Shown piece by piece: positions 24,448 to 32,175 of a DNA stretch of 64,000 nucleotides. This DNA is from Acidobacteriota bacterium (GTDB lineage: Bacteria > Acidobacteriota > Terriglobia > Terriglobales > Acidobacteriaceae): NCBI GenBank assembly GCA_021810625.1, contig JAJZIJ010000009.1, positions 1 to 64,000 of the forward strand, given 5' to 3'. Below the pieces are notes generated by a model, which saw nothing but the letters and a program-made list of their open reading frames with translations, was not told the origin of the DNA and searched no databases. The number at the start of each line of letters is the position of its first letter. The first letter of the stretch is position 1. Position numbers and translations under genes: made by a program.

Positions 24448-24831
24448 TCATGCCCCAATCATCAACGGCAGCACCCGCTCCTGAATCTGTTCGGGCGTAA
24501 ACGGCTTGCGGATATAGGCCTGCGCCCCATACATCAACGCGGATCGGACATGGCTTTCGCTGCTCTCCGTGGTAATCATCACCACGGGAACCTGCCGCGC
24601 CAGATTCTCAGCCTGCATCTGTTGCAGCATCCCCAGTCCGTCCATCCCTGGCATGTTGATGTCGCACAGAATCAGATCGAAGGTCTGCCGCCGTAAAAGA
24701 GCCAGCCCCTCCTCGCCGTTGCCAGCCTCGGCCACGATCTCCATATCCACCCCCCCCTGACGCAGGGTGCGTTCCACAATCTTGCGCATGACCGCCGAAT
24801 CATCCACGATCAATGCTCGGATCCCTGGCAT
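24448..24831 (-). CDS. CheY-like single-domain response regulator
   Basis: 127 aa receiver domain with no output domain. It has the acidic pair in ALIVDDSAVMRKI, the phospho-acceptor Asp in LILCDINMPGMDG, the switch Thr in VVMITTES and the Lys in YIRKPFTPEQI. FliM in this cluster keeps the CheY-binding EIDALF peptide, so this protein can plausibly bind the motor. Its place between motor genes and the CheX-like gene supports a chemotactic role; other functions are possible because no kinase genes are visible. Confidence 0.88.
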   Translation of the reverse strand: MPGIRALIVDDSAVMRKIVERTLRQGGVDMEIVAEAGNGEEGLALLRRQTFDLILCDINMPGMDGLGMLQQMQAENLARQVPVVMITTESSESHVRSALMYGAQAYIRKPFTPEQIQERVLPLMIGA

Positions 24832-25014
24832 CGCGTTTCCGCCCCCACACTCTTGTTCCGCGACCTTCTCTGCGGTCTGTCCCTGACTTCATCGGCGCAG
24901 ACAGGCCAACCATGAGAATCCCAGAAACTGCCCCCGGTTGCGATCTTGCTTCCAGGCCACACAGCCCTGCACATGGTTTTCCCGTCCGATTGCCGCATCT
25001 CTGCCCGTAGACGA

Positions 25015-25194
25015 TTACAAAATCCCGTTGCAGGCCCATGCCATCGCAGCGCAGGACATAATGGCTAGAATGCCAAAGACAATGGCGCCCCAAACTTCCG
25101 TGTACTCGTCGAAATGGTGGAAAATACGGGAACAAACGCGGCTGATTCCACTCTGATCGCTGATTCCACTCTGATAGCCGATGGCATGGATCAT
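25015..25194 (-). CDS. Small membrane protein of unknown function
   Basis: 59 aa. ATG 25194 is chosen for the excellent GGGAGGAG site 6 nt upstream. The N-terminal half contains a tandem QSGIS-D-QSGIS made by an 18-bp DNA duplication, then a short helix (RIFHHFDEYTEVWG). One membrane helix (AIVFGILAIMSCAAMAWAC) ends close to the C-terminus. It starts 54 nt after the MshEN-domain gene and precedes cheY. No known family is recognised. Confidence 0.6.
   Translation of the reverse strand: MIHAIGYQSGISDQSGISRVCSRIFHHFDEYTEVWGAIVFGILAIMSCAAMAWACNGIL
25141..25175 (-). repeat. 17-bp tandem repeat in the small membrane protein gene
   Basis: GCTGATTCCACTCTGAT is present twice with an 18-bp period (25141-25157, 25159-25175), in frame, encoding the repeated QSGIS. 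Confidence 0.9.
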
Positions 25195-25248
25195 GGTCAT
25201 CTCCTCCCACTCGGCGAACATGGCTACAAACCGTGGTTGCGTTCGTGG

Positions 25249-26472
25249 TTATGCTCGCGCTTCGTCTTCCACGGGAGCGTATCGGCAGATCAGGTCTTCC
25301 ACCTGATGAATACGCGGGATGGGAATCACCGGAGTCGCGCCCCCTGTTCCTGAAGCGGAACGACGAGCAGCCATCGGCATCGGAGTACGCCACATCCGCA
25401 GCCAGAGATACTGATGCAGCCGCACCAGGCGGGCTTCATGCGGACGCACCCGCTCAATGACCTCCGCCAATTTGTCAGCGACCGCCTGCGCGGTTAAAGC
25501 CTCGGTCAGCACCGTCTTGGGAAACACTGCGTCCATCATGCGCTCGTGCGCGCGCAGATACTGCGTGGCAGGCACCACCCCGGTCTCAATCCGCAGCCCG
25601 GTCATGCGCGTGACCGCCAATGCCGCCGCAGCGTCCAGACGGTCTTCAAATCCCAGATAGAGGATGCGCCCGGAGGCAACGCGCACCGGCAGCAGGCCGA
25701 AGCTATCCAAAAACAGACGTGGAATCAGCGTGGCCACCGTCTCCGGCTGGTGGATGGCGACCGGAAAAATTGGACAGCCCCACTGCATCGCCAGCGCCCG
25801 CGTCACCCGTTCCTCCGGCAGCTTGCACTGGCGCATCAGCCATGCCCCGATGCGTCCCTTACCCACCGTGCGTTGCGCCTCCAGGGCGGCCCGCAACTGT
25901 TCTTCTGTGATCCAGCCCTGCCCCAGCAGAATCAGGCCGAGTGGCATCCGATGCCGATGCTGCTGCGGTTCCCAAGGCATGTCTCCGGCCAGTTCCCTGG
26001 CCACCACCGTTTCGACAAAACTCCGCATGCATTCCGCGCTACAGGCCCACCGTCCCTCCAGACGTGGCGCCTGCCGCCGACGCCACGATCGCAGCCAATT
26101 CGTCTTGCAATACGGATTCATGCAGGTGGAAGACGAGAGGACTTCGCTGGCAGCCTCGTCGCCAAAATTGTTTTCCGTCAGCGCAAATCCAGCGTCGTCC
26201 TCCCCTTGCAGGGGAAGCCGTCCGTTGGCGCGGCGCAGACGGGCGCTCTGCTCCCGTTGCTCCCAGGAGAGATTGCGATTCCAGGACAGATTGCGCTCCC
26301 AGGGCAAATTACGATTCTCGAACGGCGCGGAATCCGTCTCCCGGCCTCCGCCGTCGCCATCGCTGCCGGAAAACAGCGCTTCCTCCCAGGGACTCTGGGC
26401 TGTCACTCCCTGACGCGACTTGCTTCGCGCCTGCGACGCGCGCAAATGAGTACGCAGATTTAGAAGAGGCAT
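25249..26472 (-). CDS. Cys4-motif protein with tandem MshEN motifs
   Basis: 407 aa. The N-terminal ~105 residues are low complexity with Trp-rich repeats (NLPWERNLSWNRNLSWE). Residues C117, C122, C144 and C148 form a probable zinc site (CMNPYC ... CSAEC). Residues 178-200 (LGLILLGQGWITEEQLRAALEAQ region) match the MshEN pattern LGxxLxxxGx6Lx3LxxQ exactly, and 208-230 (IGAWLMRQCK...ALAMQ) form a second, weaker copy 30 residues on. MshEN domains of the type II secretion/type IV pilus ATPase family bind c-di-GMP. No ATPase domain follows, so this may be a stand-alone sensor. Its start overlaps the upstream fliN-like gene by 13 nt. Confidence 0.72.
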   Translation of the reverse strand: MPLLNLRTHLRASQARSKSRQGVTAQSPWEEALFSGSDGDGGGRETDSAPFENRNLPWERNLSWNRNLSWEQREQSARLRRANGRLPLQGEDDAGFALTENNFGDEAASEVLSSSTCMNPYCKTNWLRSWRRRQAPRLEGRWACSAECMRSFVETVVARELAGDMPWEPQQHRHRMPLGLILLGQGWITEEQLRAALEAQRTVGKGRIGAWLMRQCKLPEERVTRALAMQWGCPIFPVAIHQPETVATLIPRLFLDSFGLLPVRVASGRILYLGFEDRLDAAAALAVTRMTGLRIETGVVPATQYLRAHERMMDAVFPKTVLTEALTAQAVADKLAEVIERVRPHEARLVRLHQYLWLRMWRTPMPMAARRSASGTGGATPVIPIPRIHQVEDLICRYAPVEDEARA

Positions 26473-27560
26473 CGTATCGTCTCCAAACGGCGGCGCGGTT
26501 CCGCCACCTCGGTTACATGCAGTCCAAAATTTCCGCCCACCAGCACCACTTCGCCGCGAGCCACAATGCGGTCGCCCACCACCAGATCCACCGGCTCCTG
26601 AACATGGCGATCCAGTTGCAACACGTCACCCGGCCCCAGTTCCAGCACCTTGCGCAGCGGCATCTCCACGGCGCCAAAACGCAGCGTCGCCTCCAGTTCG
26701 ATGTCCAGCAGCAAATCCAGTCGCTCTGGATGCGTGCGGAAGAGACTCGACTCCTCCGGATTTGACTCGCTGCGACGCCGTGCCGCGCGCGCCTCCGCCG
26801 CCGTCGCCGCCCGATTCATGGATTCCTCGGCAGCCTGGGCCTCAGCGGCGCGAATATCGGCAACCTGCCGCGCAACAAACTCGGCAGTTTTGGCCGCCGC
26901 AGCATCCGCTTCCTTGGAGGTGGGGGCCGCATCGAGGGCCGCCTCTGAACTTATGTCCGGGGCTGCTGGCTCCATGCGGGTTTGTATCGCGATACGCAGC
27001 GCAATCTCCCCGGCGCGCAACACATACGACGATTGCTCCACTCCATCTGCGCTGCCCACCGCGCTCTCCCCAGCCATCGCGGCAGCGGTCGCTGTCTCTT
27101 TCGGATCAGCGCCCGGATCAGCACCCGGATCGGCGCCTGCATTCTCGATTGCGTCAGCACCCGCCTCCGCATCGGCCCCTGCATCGGCCTCCGCATCGGC
27201 GGCCCGCATCTCGCGCAGAACGGCTTTGTACTCGCCCTCACCCTCCGCCAGCATCTGCGCGGTCAGACGCGCTGCCGACTCTTCGAGAAGGTTCTTCCAT
27301 TCCGCCAGAATGCCCTCATCCAGCGCCACCTGCGCATCGAGCGGCCTGCGCCCAGCCAGTTGCGCAAACTGCACCATCTCGGCATCAGGAACGGCAATCC
27401 GCAGCACCCCCCGCATGGGGCCATCCAGAGTGATGGTGCTCAGAAACAGCGCCGCCGGGCGAGGCTCCGTCAGTTCCGGCGTGACCGTCAGCGCCGCCCC
27501 GGAGCGTTCTTCGAGTAGCTTCTCGAACTGTTCGATCCAGCCCTGCATTACGTTCGGCAT
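26460..27560 (-). CDS. fliN: FliN-like motor switch protein with long N-terminal part
   Basis: 366 aa. The C-terminal ~80 residues are a SpoA (FliN/FliM C-terminal) domain: LDLLLDIELEATLRFGAVEM, PLRKVLELGPGDVLQLDR, PVDLVVGDRIVARGEVVLV and FGLHVTEV. The N-terminal ~115 residues form a CheC/FliN_N-like domain (LRIAVPDAEMVQFAQLAGRR). Between lie about 150 residues of Ala/Asp/Glu-rich low complexity, including GAD/EAD repeats near residue 125-150. FliN makes the bottom of the C ring and binds FliH during export. Canonical FliN is about 100-150 aa, so this one is much enlarged. It lies 79 nt after fliM. Confidence 0.85.
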   Translation of the reverse strand: MPNVMQGWIEQFEKLLEERSGAALTVTPELTEPRPAALFLSTITLDGPMRGVLRIAVPDAEMVQFAQLAGRRPLDAQVALDEGILAEWKNLLEESAARLTAQMLAEGEGEYKAVLREMRAADAEADAGADAEAGADAIENAGADPGADPGADPKETATAAAMAGESAVGSADGVEQSSYVLRAGEIALRIAIQTRMEPAAPDISSEAALDAAPTSKEADAAAAKTAEFVARQVADIRAAEAQAAEESMNRAATAAEARAARRRSESNPEESSLFRTHPERLDLLLDIELEATLRFGAVEMPLRKVLELGPGDVLQLDRHVQEPVDLVVGDRIVARGEVVLVGGNFGLHVTEVAEPRRRLETIRCLF

Positions 27561-27585
27561 TCCCTGTCTCCCTGCATCTTTCCGT

Positions 27586-27629
27586 GTTTGAAATCTTTTT
27601 CGTTATGGTTTGAAATCTTTTCCGTTACG
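27586..27629 (-). repeat. 22-bp tandem repeat between fliM and fliN
   Basis: Two adjacent 22-bp copies (27586-27607, 27608-27629), 20 of 22 bases identical, fill most of the gap just beyond the fliM stop. Confidence 0.9.
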
Positions 27630-27639
27630 CCGAACTCCA

Positions 27640-28617
27640 TTACTCCGCAGTCTGATTGAGCAGCGGATAGTTGCGCGCCACAACCTGCGCCCCGCGATGC
27701 TCCCCGCTGCGCACGGGAACAGCCTGAAACAACGACATCCCGGCCACGCGCAACTCCGCCATCGTCGAAGCCGGAAGGCCCAGCCGCAGCACTGTTCCCG
27801 AATGCATCGCCTCCAACTCCGTGGCCGAGACCCGCACCGAGGGCAACTGCAACGCCGCGCCAATCTTCACCTGCCGCACCCGCTCCTCCATCCGCGCCAG
27901 CATCTCCGGCGAGCGGCGACGGTTCTGGCGGCCCCAATCGGTAATCAGGCGGCGCAAAATCGTATTTGAGACCACGGCGGGAAACGCAAGATTCAAGATG
28001 CCCTGCACCTGCGGCGTACGCATCTCAAAACTGACCGAAAGGGTCTTCTCGCTGACGGCCATCAACCGGGCGATCTGCGTCTGCATCTGGCGTTTTTCAA
28101 AGGTAAAGGTCAGCCCCACTGGCTGCCAGGCCGCGCTTAGCTCGCGGCAAATGATCTCCACCACGCTGCCCAGAATCGACTCTTCAATATCGGTTAGTTC
28201 GCGCACCGCCGCCACCTTGCCCTCGCCGCCCAGCAGCAGGTCGATCATGGGCAGCGCCAGATTGAGGTCGAGTTGCAAAACGCAGATCGCGCCCAGCGGC
28301 TCCAGACGCACCGAGCCGACATAGCAGATGTCCGGGATGCGCTGCAAAAACTCGGCATACGGCAACTGCTCGGCGGAGACCAGATTGACCTGAAAATGAC
28401 TGCGCAGAAACGCCCCAAGATTGTGCGTCAGGTTGCGGGCAAAAATGTCATTCAGCAGGCTGATGGCCCGCATCTGCTCGTTGTTAATCTGACCACCGCG
28501 CGTGAAGCTAAAGGGCTGGATGCGCGGGTTGATCTCCTGCGGTTTTTGCTGCGTGGCCTTGGTGCGGGCCTGGAGAAAAAGCGCGTCGATTTCATCTTGC
28601 GCCAGCGGCTTATCCAT
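27640..28617 (-). CDS. fliM: Flagellar motor switch protein FliM
   Basis: 325 aa, normal length. Residues 7-14 (QDEIDALF) are the CheY-P binding peptide. The middle domain has the FliM GGxG-type loop (IDLLLGGEGKV) and LTDIEESILG. The C-terminus is a SpoA domain (RVRQVKIGAALQLPSVRV and ELRVAGMSLFQAVPV). It forms the C-ring wall and controls rotation direction. It is 76 nt after fliA. Confidence 0.95.
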   Translation of the reverse strand: MDKPLAQDEIDALFLQARTKATQQKPQEINPRIQPFSFTRGGQINNEQMRAISLLNDIFARNLTHNLGAFLRSHFQVNLVSAEQLPYAEFLQRIPDICYVGSVRLEPLGAICVLQLDLNLALPMIDLLLGGEGKVAAVRELTDIEESILGSVVEIICRELSAAWQPVGLTFTFEKRQMQTQIARLMAVSEKTLSVSFEMRTPQVQGILNLAFPAVVSNTILRRLITDWGRQNRRRSPEMLARMEERVRQVKIGAALQLPSVRVSATELEAMHSGTVLRLGLPASTMAELRVAGMSLFQAVPVRSGEHRGAQVVARNYPLLNQTAE

Positions 28618-28693
28618 ACAACATCCATCCTTAGAGCATTACATTATGAAATTCCAGATTCGCATTGAAAATAAAAGAGATTACCAAGTCGAA

Positions 28694-29824
28694 TTATCCC
28701 CATAATCGCTGCTTTGGCTCCGGCTTTTCCGCAGTCGTCCGCCCCTTTGCATGCCCGCCCGACCCGGCCAGAGGCGGCGATTGCGCCCGCGCACCCGCCG
28801 TCTTGTTCGTATGCATCGTTTTGCTTTTGGCTCCATGTGTTTTTGCCCCGTGCGCCAGCTTGGAGCGCAGATGCAGCACTGCCGAGGAGTGAATCTGCGA
28901 GATGCGCGACTCGACCACGCTCAGCGTCAGTCCAATCTCTTTCATGGTCATCTCTTCGTAGTAGTAGAGCGTCAACACCAGCCGCTCCTTCTCTGGCAAT
29001 TCGCCAATGGCCGTCGCCAGTCGCTCCCGCATTTCCCCCTTCAGACAGCGAAAGAGCGGATCCTCTTCTGGACTGTTGGGGATGTAGGCCAGCTCCTCGT
29101 CGCCAGAGTCCTCGGTATGCTCGACGTTCAGGCTGCCGATCTCCAGCCCTTTCAGATCGCCGAGCAACTGCTGGTATTCGATCAGGGACATGCCCATCTC
29201 CACGGCAATTTCATTCTCCAGAGGCGTCCGTCCCAGCCGCGCGGTCAGCGCGTGCATGGCCTCTTCAATCGCCCGTCCCTTGCGGCGCAGCTCGCGCGGC
29301 CCCCAGTCCAGCGTGCGCAGGCTGTCCAGAATGGCCCCGCGAATGCGGAACTGGGCATAGCTGCGAAATTGCACATTTTTTTTGGCATCGAATTTATTGA
29401 AGGCATCCAGCAATCCCACCATGCCCGCGCTCACCAGATCCTCAATCTCGACGTGCTGGGGCAGCCGCTCGTGGATGCGCCGGGCGATATAGCGCACCAC
29501 GGGCAGATGCGCCAATAGCAGCGCCTCGCGCTCGGCGGTATCGAGTTCAGCAAAGGGCCGCGATGGCAGATCAGTCGGTGGCGGCGCATCTTCGAGCAAC
29601 GCCGAGACCACCTCCGGCGAGACCTCCTGTGAAATATCTGCGACTCTTTCTGCGGCAAGCCCTGCCACGACATGCGCAGCGCCCGCGCCGCCTGTCGCGC
29701 CCGCGCCTGTCGCCCCCGCGCCTGTCACCACGGTTCCCGTCGCCAAAAGCGAGGGGATTGCAGACGTACCCTTGCGGCCCTGGGCCGATATCTCTGATAC
29801 CGATCGCATAGCTCCCTTTCTCAT
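28694..29824 (-). CDS. fliA: Flagellar sigma factor sigma-28 (FliA)
   Basis: 376 aa, longer than usual (~240) because of a ~85-residue N-terminal extension with GAGATGAGATGGAGA-like repeats and a Lys/Ala/Gly-rich C-terminal tail of ~45 residues. The core is typical: HLPVVRYIARRIHERLP, IEDLVSAGMVGLLDAFNKFD and FRSYAQFRIRGAILDSLR (region 2), WGPRELRRKGRAIEEA (region 3), LPEKERLVLTLYYYEEMTMK and ESRISQIHSSAV (region 4). It should transcribe late flagellar genes from promoters like that at 18262-18288. It sits between flhA and fliM. Confidence 0.94.
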   Translation of the reverse strand: MRKGAMRSVSEISAQGRKGTSAIPSLLATGTVVTGAGATGAGATGGAGAAHVVAGLAAERVADISQEVSPEVVSALLEDAPPPTDLPSRPFAELDTAEREALLLAHLPVVRYIARRIHERLPQHVEIEDLVSAGMVGLLDAFNKFDAKKNVQFRSYAQFRIRGAILDSLRTLDWGPRELRRKGRAIEEAMHALTARLGRTPLENEIAVEMGMSLIEYQQLLGDLKGLEIGSLNVEHTEDSGDEELAYIPNSPEEDPLFRCLKGEMRERLATAIGELPEKERLVLTLYYYEEMTMKEIGLTLSVVESRISQIHSSAVLHLRSKLAHGAKTHGAKSKTMHTNKTAGARAQSPPLAGSGGHAKGRTTAEKPEPKQRLWG

Positions 29825-29916
29825 CTCATTGCCCTCGGCCTACGCCGACCTGCCTTCGCACATGCGCGCTTCCCTAATTTGCGTTTCCCTCGCCAGACTC
29901 TTCTCTTGCTCCAGCT

Positions 29917-32175
29917 TTATTGGGCCATCGCTTCGTTCGCCCGGAGTTCATTGGGTCGTACCTCGTTGGTTCGCACTTCGTTCGGTCGTATCTCATTGCC
30001 GCGAATCATGCCCAGCGAACGTACCCGGACATCGGCGGAAATCTCCGCCGGAGCCAGCACGGTAACGCGCGGCAGAATCGGCTCCAACCAGCGCCGCAGA
30101 TAAAAACGGGCTGGACTGGAACAGAGAAGCACGGGCATCGCCGAAGTGGGCACCTCCCCGATGAGGCGTTTCAAAGAGTCCACGATGCGCCGCAGAAAAT
30201 TTCCGGCTCCGCGAATCGGCTGGGTTCCCTCGCCCAACATGCGCAGCGCGCCTTCGCTGTCGAGCAGCGCGACGATCTCCTCTTCGAGCGCCGGTTCGAG
30301 CACAAAGGCCCGCAGCACACCTTCGCCGTCCAGCAGCGGCTGCACCAGCGAGCGACCCATCGACTGGCGGATGGTCTCGACCAGATGCACCACATTCTTG
30401 TTGCCTGCCGCCGCCTCGACCATCACCTCTAAAATCGAGCCGAGATCGCGGATGGAGACCTGCTCGCGCAACAACTGTTGCAGGACGCGCTGCACCTCGC
30501 CCAGCGTCATCAGCTTGGGCACCAGTTCCTCGATCAACTTGGGATGAGTTTCGCCCAGGCCTTCAAGCAGACGCTTGGTTTCGGCGCGACCCAGCAGCCG
30601 ATGCGCCTCGCGTCGGATCACCTCGCCCAGATGCGTTCCAATCACCGTTGTTGGATCGACCACAGAGTAGCCCGCCGCGACGGCCTGCTCCTCATACGCG
30701 GGTTGAATCCAGCGCGCGGTCACGCCAAAGGCCGGCTCACGAGTTTCAATGCCGGGAATGGCGCGCGCTTTGGGATCGGCATTGACGGCCAACAGGCAGG
30801 TGCCCTCCGTATGCCAGCGCGCAATCTCCACGCCGCGCAGCGAGAGCGCATACTCGCGTGGCTTCAGCCGCAAATTGTCAGTAATATGCACGGGCGGAAC
30901 AATAAAGCCCAGCTCCGTCGCCAGATGACGGCGCAGCGCGCGCACCCGCTGCAACATCTGCCCGCCCTGTTTCTCATCGACCAGCGGGATCAACTGGAAG
31001 CCAATCTCCAGGCTCAGATCGTCCATTTGTAGCAGCGAGGCAAGATTTTCCGCCTTGGCCGCCTCCGTGGGCTTGGCCTCTGCTGCCTCTGCCGCCACCA
31101 TCTCGGCCTCGCTCAGCATCGGAGTATCCGGCATCTTGTAGGCGATGTAGCCCAGGCCAAGCGCCAGCAGCAAAAATGGCAGCTTGGGCAGACCGGGAAT
31201 CAGCGCCATCACCGTCAACAATCCAGCAGCGATCCAGAGCGTGTTCCGCCGCCGCAGCAGTTGCGATCCAATCTCCCCACCCAGCGATCCGGTGGAGGAA
31301 GAGGCCCGCGTCAGCACTACAGCGCCCGCCACGGAAACCAGTAGCGACGGAATCATGGTGGCCAGGCCGTCGCCCACGGTCAGCACGGTATAGGTTTTGA
31401 GCGCCTCGCCAATGGCAATGTTCTGCTGAAAGACGCCAATCAGCAATCCGGCGAAGATGTTGATCGTGGTGATGAGAATGGTCGCCAGAGAATCGCGTTG
31501 ATTGAAGCGCGCCGCGCCATCCATCGCGCCATAAAACTCCGCCTCGCGGGCGATGGCATCGCGCCGTTTCTTCGCGGTAACTTCGTTAATTATCCCCGCA
31601 TTCAGATCGGCATCAATGGCCATCTGTTTGCCCGGCAGAGCGTCGAGCGTAAAGCGCGCCGTCACCTCCGCCGTGCGTACCGCGCCGTGGCTGACCACCA
31701 AAAACTGAATGGCAATCAACGCCAGAAAGAGTACAAAACCCACAACGTAATTGCCGCCCACGACAAACTGTCCAAAGGCTTGAATCACCTGTCCGGCGGC
31801 GTGCGTGCCCTCGTAGCCATGCAGCAGAATCCGGCGGCTGGAGGCAAGATTGAGCGAGAGCCGAAAGAGCGTCAGCAACAGCAGCAATGTTGGGAAGACG
31901 GAAAACTCCACCGCGCGGCGCAACTGCACTGCCGAGAGAAAAACCACGATGGAGGCTGTAATGGACAGCGACAAAAGCATGTCGAGCATGAAGGCGGGCA
32001 GCGGAATCAGCATCACCAGCACCATGCTGATCGCAGACGCTGGCAGCAACATTTCATGCAAGCGACGACTGGCCTCTGGCGTCAGGAACTTCCCAAGAAA
32101 CCCTGTAGCCCCGGCACCCTGCGGCGCGCCAGCAGGCGCTTTCAGCGGATTTTGAACCACCACTTGCGTACTCAT
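29917..32175 (-). CDS. flhA: Flagellar export gate protein FlhA
   Basis: 752 aa. The N-terminal ~330 residues hold the eight membrane helices and the conserved FHIPEP segments (LFRLSLNLASSRRIL, GHAGQVIQ-like HAAGQVIQAFGQFVVGG, DALPGKQMAIDADLNAG). The C-terminal cytoplasmic domain (from ~370) binds chaperone-substrate complexes. Its last ~28 residues are 5-residue repeats (RGNEIRPNEVRTNEVRPNEL and onward) from 15-bp DNA repeats, extending beyond the normal FlhA end. The ATG overlaps the flhB stop (ATGA). Confidence 0.96.
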   Translation of the reverse strand: MSTQVVVQNPLKAPAGAPQGAGATGFLGKFLTPEASRRLHEMLLPASAISMVLVMLIPLPAFMLDMLLSLSITASIVVFLSAVQLRRAVEFSVFPTLLLLLTLFRLSLNLASSRRILLHGYEGTHAAGQVIQAFGQFVVGGNYVVGFVLFLALIAIQFLVVSHGAVRTAEVTARFTLDALPGKQMAIDADLNAGIINEVTAKKRRDAIAREAEFYGAMDGAARFNQRDSLATILITTINIFAGLLIGVFQQNIAIGEALKTYTVLTVGDGLATMIPSLLVSVAGAVVLTRASSSTGSLGGEIGSQLLRRRNTLWIAAGLLTVMALIPGLPKLPFLLLALGLGYIAYKMPDTPMLSEAEMVAAEAAEAKPTEAAKAENLASLLQMDDLSLEIGFQLIPLVDEKQGGQMLQRVRALRRHLATELGFIVPPVHITDNLRLKPREYALSLRGVEIARWHTEGTCLLAVNADPKARAIPGIETREPAFGVTARWIQPAYEEQAVAAGYSVVDPTTVIGTHLGEVIRREAHRLLGRAETKRLLEGLGETHPKLIEELVPKLMTLGEVQRVLQQLLREQVSIRDLGSILEVMVEAAAGNKNVVHLVETIRQSMGRSLVQPLLDGEGVLRAFVLEPALEEEIVALLDSEGALRMLGEGTQPIRGAGNFLRRIVDSLKRLIGEVPTSAMPVLLCSSPARFYLRRWLEPILPRVTVLAPAEISADVRVRSLGMIRGNEIRPNEVRTNEVRPNELRANEAMAQ
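29931..29999 (-). repeat. 15-bp tandem repeats at the flhA 3' end
   Basis: Four to five degenerate 15-bp units (such as GGTCGTACCTCGTTG and GGTCGTATCTCATTG) encode an R-x-N-E-x pentapeptide ladder just before the flhA stop. Confidence 0.88.

Noticed and set aside
24800-25393. 197-aa minus-strand ORF around the small membrane protein
   Set aside because: It crosses the ends of two real genes in another frame and reads as Arg/Ser/Gly-rich shadow; the 59-aa frame has the ribosome-binding site and a membrane helix.
29880-29895. Possible sigma-54 promoter upstream of fliA
   Set aside because: GG and GC spacing is correct (TGGCGAGG...GCA) but the -12 TT is AC and half the consensus is missing.
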